DNA of 10,548 nt, from contig DVLY01000054.1 in NCBI GenBank assembly GCA_018715295.1, forward strand, positions 1 to 10,548, written 5' to 3'. The notes under the pieces are model-generated. The model worked only from the letters and a program-made list of their open reading frames with translations, was not told where the DNA came from and made no database searches. Position numbers and translations under genes: made by a program. Below are positions 6,986-10,548 of the stretch, piece after piece. This DNA comes from Candidatus Merdimorpha stercoravium. Its GTDB lineage: Bacteria > Bacteroidota > Bacteroidia > Flavobacteriales > UBA1820. Within the stretch, counting starts at the first letter, position 1, and each line of letters opens with the position of its first letter.

Positions 6986-8614
6986 ATGGCTAAAGATATC
7001 AAATACAATCTCGATGCACGCGACGGTCTGCGCCGTGGCGTAGACCAGTTGGCCAACACGGTAAAGGTAACCCTGGGACCGAAAGGCCGCAATGTAGTGA
7101 TCGACAAGGCATTCGGTGGTCCTCAGATCACCAAGGACGGCGTAACGGTCGCCAAGGAGATCGAACTGTCCGACCGTCTGGAAAACATGGGCGCCCAGAT
7201 GCTCAAACAGGTGGCTTCGAAGACCAACGACCTGGCCGGCGACGGTACCACCACGGCTACGGTGCTGGCACAGGCCATCGTCAAGGAAGGTTTGAAGAAC
7301 GTGGCTGCCGGCGCCAACCCGCTGGACCTGAAACGCGGTATCGACAAAGCGGTGGCCGCTACGGTGGAAAACCTCAAGAAACAGGCGCAGAAAGTGGGCA
7401 ACGACCCCGAAAAGATCAAACAGGTAGCCGCTATCTCGGCCAACAACGACGAAACGATCGGTGAACTGATCGCCGAAGCTTTCTCGAAAGTGGGCAAGGA
7501 AGGCGTCATCACGGTCGAAGAGGCCAAAGGCATGGATACAACGGTGGACGTGGTGGAAGGTATGCAGTTCGACCGCGGCTATATCTCTCCGTACTTCGTA
7601 ACCAACACCGAAAAGATGAACGCCGTACTGGAAGACCCCTACGTGCTGTTGTACGACAAGAAGATTTCCTCGATGAAGGAACTCCTGCCCCTCCTCGAAC
7701 CGGTGGTACAGGCCGGCCGTTCGCTGATGATCATTGCCGAGGATGTAGACGGCGAGGCTTTGGCTACCCTGGTGGTAAACCGTCTGCGCGGCACGATCAA
7801 GGTTTGCGCCGTGAAAGCTCCGGGCTTCGGCGACCGTCGTAAAGCCATGCTGGAGGACATCGCGATCCTCACCGGCGGTACGGTGATCAGCGAAGAGCGC
7901 GGCTACACGCTCGAAAACTCGACCATCGACATGCTGGGTACGGCCCGCACCGTTACGGTGGACAAGGACAACACGACCATCGTCGGCGGAAAAGGCTCCT
8001 CGGAGGCTATCGAAGAACGCGTAAAACAGATCCGGGCTCAGATCGAAACCACCACGTCGGATTACGACCGCGAAAAACTGCAGGAACGTTTGGCCAAACT
8101 GGCCGGTGGCGTAGCCGTATTGTACGTGGGCGCTGCTTCCGAAGTGGAAATGAAGGAGAAGAAAGACCGCGTAGACGACGCCCTACACGCTACCCGTGCG
8201 GCTGTAGAGGAAGGTATCGTTCCGGGCGGCGGTGTGGCCCTGGTGCGCGCCAAGGAAGCCATCCAGACGGTAAAAGTTGAAAACAAAGACGAGCAGACCG
8301 GTGTGGAAATCGTCCTGCGCGCCATCGAGGAACCCTTGCGCACCATTGTAAACAACGCGGGCGGGGAAGGTTCCGTCGTGGTGGCCAAAGTCGAGGCCGG
8401 CAAGGGAGACTTCGGGTTCAACGCCAAGACCGACGAATATGTCAATATGTTCCAGGCCGGTATCATCGACCCGACGAAGGTAACCCGCGTCGCTTTGGAG
8501 AATGCCGCTTCGGTAGCGGGCATGATCCTGACCACGGAGGCTGCCGTAGTCGACATCAAGGAGGAAAATCCGGCTCCCGCTGCTCCGATGGGCGGCATGG
8601 GCGGCATGATGTAA
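6986..8614 (+). CDS. groEL: Chaperonin GroEL (60 kDa)
   Basis: This 542-residue protein has the usual full length. GroEL forms a double heptameric ring that folds cytoplasmic proteins with ATP and GroES. ATP-site motifs are in place: LGPKGRNVVIDK (about 30-41), D51 in TKDGVTVAKEI, and the GDGTTTATVLAQ loop (85-96). EEGIVPGGGVAL marks the second part of the equatorial domain. The C-terminus is the flexible Gly-Met tail (MGGMGGMM). It is the second gene of the groESL operon; the 53-bp gap is A-rich and lacks a Shine-Dalgarno site (AAAAAAACGAAGAAAAC before the ATG). The operon is closed by the strong hairpin at 8650-8690. I see no truncation or substitution that would suggest loss of function. 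Confidence 0.99.
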   Translation: MAKDIKYNLDARDGLRRGVDQLANTVKVTLGPKGRNVVIDKAFGGPQITKDGVTVAKEIELSDRLENMGAQMLKQVASKTNDLAGDGTTTATVLAQAIVKEGLKNVAAGANPLDLKRGIDKAVAATVENLKKQAQKVGNDPEKIKQVAAISANNDETIGELIAEAFSKVGKEGVITVEEAKGMDTTVDVVEGMQFDRGYISPYFVTNTEKMNAVLEDPYVLLYDKKISSMKELLPLLEPVVQAGRSLMIIAEDVDGEALATLVVNRLRGTIKVCAVKAPGFGDRRKAMLEDIAILTGGTVISEERGYTLENSTIDMLGTARTVTVDKDNTTIVGGKGSSEAIEERVKQIRAQIETTTSDYDREKLQERLAKLAGGVAVLYVGAASEVEMKEKKDRVDDALHATRAAVEEGIVPGGGVALVRAKEAIQTVKVENKDEQTGVEIVLRAIEEPLRTIVNNAGGEGSVVVAKVEAGKGDFGFNAKTDEYVNMFQAGIIDPTKVTRVALENAASVAGMILTTEAAVVDIKEENPAPAAPMGGMGGMM

Positions 8615-8649
8615 TCCCCCTGGCGAGATAACATACCTGTATTCACAGG

Positions 8650-8690
8650 CTCGGGGCTTGTACCTTTCGGTACAAGCCCCGAGTTTTTTT
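8650..8690 (+). terminator. Rho-independent terminator of groESL
   Basis: There is a perfect 15-bp stem (8650-8664 with 8669-8683; CTCGGGGCTTGTACC and its complement), a TTTC loop, and then seven T (8684-8690). It starts 35 bp after the groEL stop. Confidence 0.95.
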
Positions 8691-8878
8691 ATCCCAAGGA
8701 TATGGGGGGGGTAGACATCTTTTTTTGAAAAAGAAAATCGCAACTGCAGCGGCCATGAAGAGGGCGGGGGCGAAAATCATTCGAAAAAAACAGATAAAAA
8801 TGGGAAAAATCCCGGGATTTTCGATACCTTTATCCCGATACTTATTCCTATTTTCCAACACTAAAAACCTCTACTGCT
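8691..8878. other. Noncoding stretch between the groESL terminator and the TM2 gene
   Basis: No credible gene is present. The stretch holds a run of eight G (8704-8711), a T-run (about 8720-8726), and A-rich sequence. It ends with a palindrome and a weak -7-like box (TACCTTTA, 8825-8832) that may form the promoter region of the TM2 gene. A TTG-initiated frame from 8725 runs into the TM2 gene out of phase and is not convincing. Confidence 0.6.
8806..8832 (+). promoter_or_regulatory. 16-bp perfect palindrome and weak promoter box upstream of the TM2 gene
   Basis: AAAATCCC/GGGATTTT (8806-8821) is a perfect palindrome. Four bases later comes TACCTTTA (8825-8832), one base off the TAnnTTTG -7 box. 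No -33 TTTG is visible. If this is the promoter, the palindrome covers the spacer and could be a repressor site. The leader would be about 40 nt. Confidence 0.4.
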
Positions 8879-9226
8879 ATGTATTGCAAGAATTGCGGTG
8901 CGGAGATCCCCGACAATGCGGTGATCTGTGTCAAATGCGGAGTGTCGGTCGTTCCGATCGAACAAGCGGCCAAAAGTCCCTGTTCCTTTGTGGGAGCGTT
9001 GCTGCTGTGCTTTTTCCTGGGCGGTTTCGGTGCCCACCGTTTCTATGTAGGGAAAACCGGTACGGCCATCGCACAGCTGCTCATGACCATCATCGGGGTG
9101 GTACTGTCCCTCATTCTGGTGGGCTACTTCCTGGTGGCAGCCGTCGGTATCTGGGTGCTGGTCGATCTGATCATGATCATCATCGGCTCGTTTACCGACA
9201 AGAACGGTCTGCCGGTCAAACCCTGA
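8879..9226 (+). CDS. Zinc-ribbon TM2-domain membrane protein
   Basis: This is a small protein of 115 residues. The N-terminus is a zinc ribbon with two CxxC pairs (C3/C6 and C17/C20; MYCKNCGAEIPDNAVICVKCG). After a short linker comes a TM2 domain: a hydrophobic segment at about 36-49, the signature GGFGAHRFYVGK (48-59), and hydrophobic helices to about 103 that include the family pattern GIWVLVDLIMII (90-101). The ribbon probably faces the cytoplasm, with the rest in the inner membrane. TM2 proteins are widespread and their bacterial role is not settled. The gene stands alone between two terminators, so it is likely a single-gene transcript. The ATG at 8879 directly starts the zinc ribbon, which supports this start. 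Confidence 0.88.
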   Translation: MYCKNCGAEIPDNAVICVKCGVSVVPIEQAAKSPCSFVGALLLCFFLGGFGAHRFYVGKTGTAIAQLLMTIIGVVLSLILVGYFLVAAVGIWVLVDLIMIIIGSFTDKNGLPVKP

Positions 9227-9252
9227 CAAGGCTCTTTTGACGATTTTTTCCT

Positions 9253-9287
9253 CCCTGCTGGCGCTTCGCCGGCAGGGGAGAGTTTTT
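9253..9287 (+). terminator. Rho-independent terminator of the TM2 gene
   Basis: A stem of 9253-9262 with 9268-9277 (CCCTGCTGGC paired with GCCGGCAGGG, one G-T pair) has a 5-base loop. A T5 run (9283-9287) follows 5 bases later. It lies 26 bp after the TM2 stop. Confidence 0.75.
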
Positions 9288-9357
9288 GTTCGCGTTGCTA
9301 AACGCGGCAGGAGTGAGGGTTTGTATTTATAGCCTGTCTTCCAAAAAGGCGGGCAGG
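9288..9357. other. Noncoding spacer with two further hairpins
   Basis: The spacer contains CGCGTT-GCTA-AACGCG (9291-9306, perfect 6-bp stem). It also contains GCCTGTC (9332-9338), which pairs with GGCAGGC (9352-9358, one G-T pair) and abuts the long inverted repeat. No gene is apparent here. Confidence 0.55.
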
Positions 9358-9419
9358 CGCACCACAAGGGCAAAAAAGTCCCGGCCTTTTGGCCGGGACT
9401 TTTTTGCCCTTGTGGTGCG
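9358..9419. terminator. Perfect 29-bp-arm inverted repeat, bidirectional terminator overlapping the tRNA-Leu 3' end
   Basis: The left arm is 9358-9386, the loop is TTTT (9387-9390) and the right arm is 9391-9419, with no mismatch. The core stem GTCCCGGCC/GGCCGGGAC is followed by T6 on both strands (9400-9405 plus; complement of 9372-9377 minus), so it can end transcripts from either side. It probably serves tRNA-Leu on the minus strand. The outermost 7 bp of the right arm are the tRNA 3' end (CCA, discriminator and first acceptor bases), so the left arm carries an inverted copy of that end. Confidence 0.85.
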
Positions 9420-9496
9420 GACGGAGGGACTCGAACCCACAAACCTCGCGGCACCAGATCCTAAGTCTGGCGTGTCTACCATTCCACCACGTCCGC
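9413..9496 (-). tRNA. tRNA-Leu (anticodon UAG), CCA encoded
   Basis: On the minus strand the acceptor arm GCGGACG (9490-9496) pairs with CGTCCGC (9417-9423), followed by A and CCA (9413-9416). The anticodon arm is CCAGA-CTTAGGA-TCTGG, giving anticodon UAG, which reads CUA and other CUN leucine codons. A long variable arm (TGCCGCGAGGTTT), as in leucine tRNAs, and the TTCGAGT T-loop are present. As I fold it the T-stem has one T-T mismatch. The length of 84 nt with CCA is normal. Confidence 0.96.
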
Positions 9497-9527
9497 AAAA
9501 ACCGCCCCGGTAGAGACAGCGAGGCGG

Positions 9528-9535
9528 CAAAGATA
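9528..9535 (-). promoter_or_regulatory. Promoter -7 element for tRNA-Leu
   Basis: TATCTTTG on the minus strand is an exact TAnnTTTG match. Transcription would start near 9520, about 24 nt before the mature tRNA. I see no good -33 box; the expected place is the end of the ROK gene. Confidence 0.6.
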
Positions 9536-9538
9536 ATA

Positions 9539-9554
9539 CGTTTTCGAGAAAACG
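9539..9554. repeat. Perfect palindrome directly after the ROK gene stop
   Basis: CGTTTTC-GA-GAAAACG has 7-bp arms and begins at the base next to the ROK stop codon. It lacks a T-run beyond the stem on the minus strand, so it would be at best a weak terminator. It also lies just upstream of the tRNA -7 box. Confidence 0.5.
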
Positions 9555-10532
9555 TCAGGCTTTTTTCCGAACGTTTTCCAGTTCGTTCCACGAAAGGGCC
9601 GCTGCCCCGAGGATGGCCACATTGCCTTCGTCCAGGCAGGAAAGCAGCACTTTGACCTTGTTTTTGAAGCAGTGGAGCATCGATTCCTCCATTGCTTCCT
9701 CGGTCGGCTTGCGGATCAGTTCGCCGGCTTTGGCCAGACCTCCGAAGAGGATGATGGCCTCGGGCGAAGAAAAGGTAACGAAATCGGCCAGCGCCCGCCC
9801 CAGGATACGTCCCGTATAGCGGAAAGCCTCGCGCGCGATGTGGTCGCCCTCCATCGCTGCTTCGTAGATACGTGCCGAAGTAATGTCGTCGAACGAAATC
9901 CCCCGCAACACGCTGGGATTGGTGCGGTTGGCCAGCATTTCGAACACCGTGCGGCGGATGCCGTTGGCCGAGCAATAGGTTTCCAGGCAACCATGGCGTC
10001 CGCAGCCGCATTCGCGCCCGCCTTCCTTGATCACCACGTGGCCCAATTCGCCGGCGAAACCGTCGTGGCCGTACACCATGTTGCCGCCGATGACGATACC
10101 GCTGCCCACGCCCGTGCCGAGGGTGATGACGATAAAGTCTTTCATGCCTTTGGCCGTGCCGAAGAGCATCTCGCCCATTGCGGCGGCATTGGCATCGTTG
10201 GTCAATACGGCCGGCACGCCGAATTTTTCCTCCATCAGGGAAACGATGCGGGTAATGCCCTTCCAGGGAAGATTGACCGCAAATTCGATACAGCCGTTGA
10301 AATAGTTTCCGTTCGGAGCGCCCACGCCGATGCCGATGAGTTCGAGATTTTCCGGACAATTCTTCAAGGCACTCATCACCTCCCGATGCAGGTTGTCGAG
10401 ATAGTTTTCGAAATTCTCGCCCGGCGTAGTGGTCGAGATGGACGATTCGCAATAGATTTTCCCTTCCTTGTCTACAAAACCGTACTTGGTGTTCGTCCCG
10501 CCGATATCGATGCCCAGGGTAACTTTTTTCAT
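9555..10532 (-). CDS. ROK-family sugar kinase (glucokinase-like)
   Basis: This is a complete 325-residue protein of the ROK family, which uses ATP to phosphorylate sugars such as glucose or N-acyl hexosamines in the cytoplasm. The N-terminal phosphate loop DIGGTNTKYG is at 9-18. The catalytic Asp is D113 in LTNDANAAAMGE. LGTGVGSGIVIGG (138-150) is the second nucleotide-binding strand. The ROK signature with sugar and zinc ligands follows: GFAGELGH (158-165, with E162 and H165), then CGCGRHGCLE (175-184, with C175, C177, C182 and E184). ROK transcription factors carry an N-terminal winged helix; this protein starts directly with the kinase fold, so it is an enzyme. Glucokinase is the most likely role but the sugar is not certain from sequence. 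The start at 10532 has the A-rich leader AAACGAAAAAAAGATT. No strong terminator follows, so readthrough into tRNA-Leu is possible. Confidence 0.93.
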   Translation of the reverse strand: MKKVTLGIDIGGTNTKYGFVDKEGKIYCESSISTTTPGENFENYLDNLHREVMSALKNCPENLELIGIGVGAPNGNYFNGCIEFAVNLPWKGITRIVSLMEEKFGVPAVLTNDANAAAMGEMLFGTAKGMKDFIVITLGTGVGSGIVIGGNMVYGHDGFAGELGHVVIKEGGRECGCGRHGCLETYCSANGIRRTVFEMLANRTNPSVLRGISFDDITSARIYEAAMEGDHIAREAFRYTGRILGRALADFVTFSSPEAIILFGGLAKAGELIRKPTEEAMEESMLHCFKNKVKVLLSCLDEGNVAILGAAALSWNELENVRKKA

Positions 10533-10548
10533 AATCTTTTTTTCGTTT

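Noticed and set aside
8725..9240. Plus-strand frame of 171 codons starting with TTG
   Set aside because: It starts in an A/T run, crosses the noncoding region and covers the TM2 gene out of phase; the TM2 frame has the zinc ribbon and TM2 signature.
9298..10452. Minus-strand 384-codon frame, and smaller frames across 9327-9530 and 8861-9454
   Set aside because: They translate tRNA-Leu and shadow the ROK gene; frames through tRNA genes often give such false proteins.
1..10548. CRISPR arrays, insertion sequences, integrases or phage genes
   Set aside because: No repeat-spacer pattern, transposase or integrase motif was seen on either strand; apart from the short repeats listed, the window is ordinary chromosome.

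Overview
The window looks like chromosome from a Bacteroidota member, probably a gut Bacteroidales of the Rikenellaceae/Alistipes type; the genus is a guess. The reasons are promoters of the phylum-specific form (-7 TAnnTTTG: TATATTTG before the Nudix regulator, TATCTTTG before tRNA-Leu), A-rich leaders without Shine-Dalgarno sites before groES, groEL and the ROK gene, GC-rich coding sequence, and a gene set (NrtR-like regulator, LytTR regulator, ROK kinase, secreted metallophosphoesterases) typical of the group.

Layout. Positions 1-3742 (minus) hold two tandem paralogous genes for exported proteins. Each joins a calcineurin-like metallophosphoesterase domain to an eight-repeat PQQ/BamB-like beta-propeller. 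The second gene of the pair runs off the left edge, so it has no stop codon in the window, but its frame is open from the ATG at 1843. A 326-bp divergent intergenic region (3743-4068) follows, with a good promoter and a near-perfect 21-bp direct repeat. Positions 4069-6456 (plus) are a compact three-gene unit: a Nudix-HTH regulator, a YihY/UPF0761 membrane protein, and a LytTR response regulator that overlaps the membrane-protein gene by ATGA. The receiver of this regulator has Glu where the phosphoacceptor Asp should be. Positions 6654-8614 (plus) are groES-groEL, preceded by an inverted repeat and a good sigma-54-like -24/-12 match, and closed by a strong terminator. Positions 8879-9226 (plus) encode a small zinc-ribbon/TM2 membrane protein with its own terminator. 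Positions 9358-9419 form a perfect 29-bp-arm inverted repeat that overlaps the 3' end of tRNA-Leu(UAG) (9413-9496, minus). The right end (9555-10532, minus) is a complete ROK-family sugar kinase.

How it fits together. This is mostly housekeeping chromosome: chaperonin, a tRNA and a sugar kinase. I see no mobile element, phage gene or CRISPR array. The parts most worth a second look are the duplicated phosphoesterase-propeller pair, the pseudo-receiver LytTR protein translationally coupled to a YihY membrane protein, the putative sigma-54 control of groESL, and the long inverted repeat that includes the tRNA 3' end.
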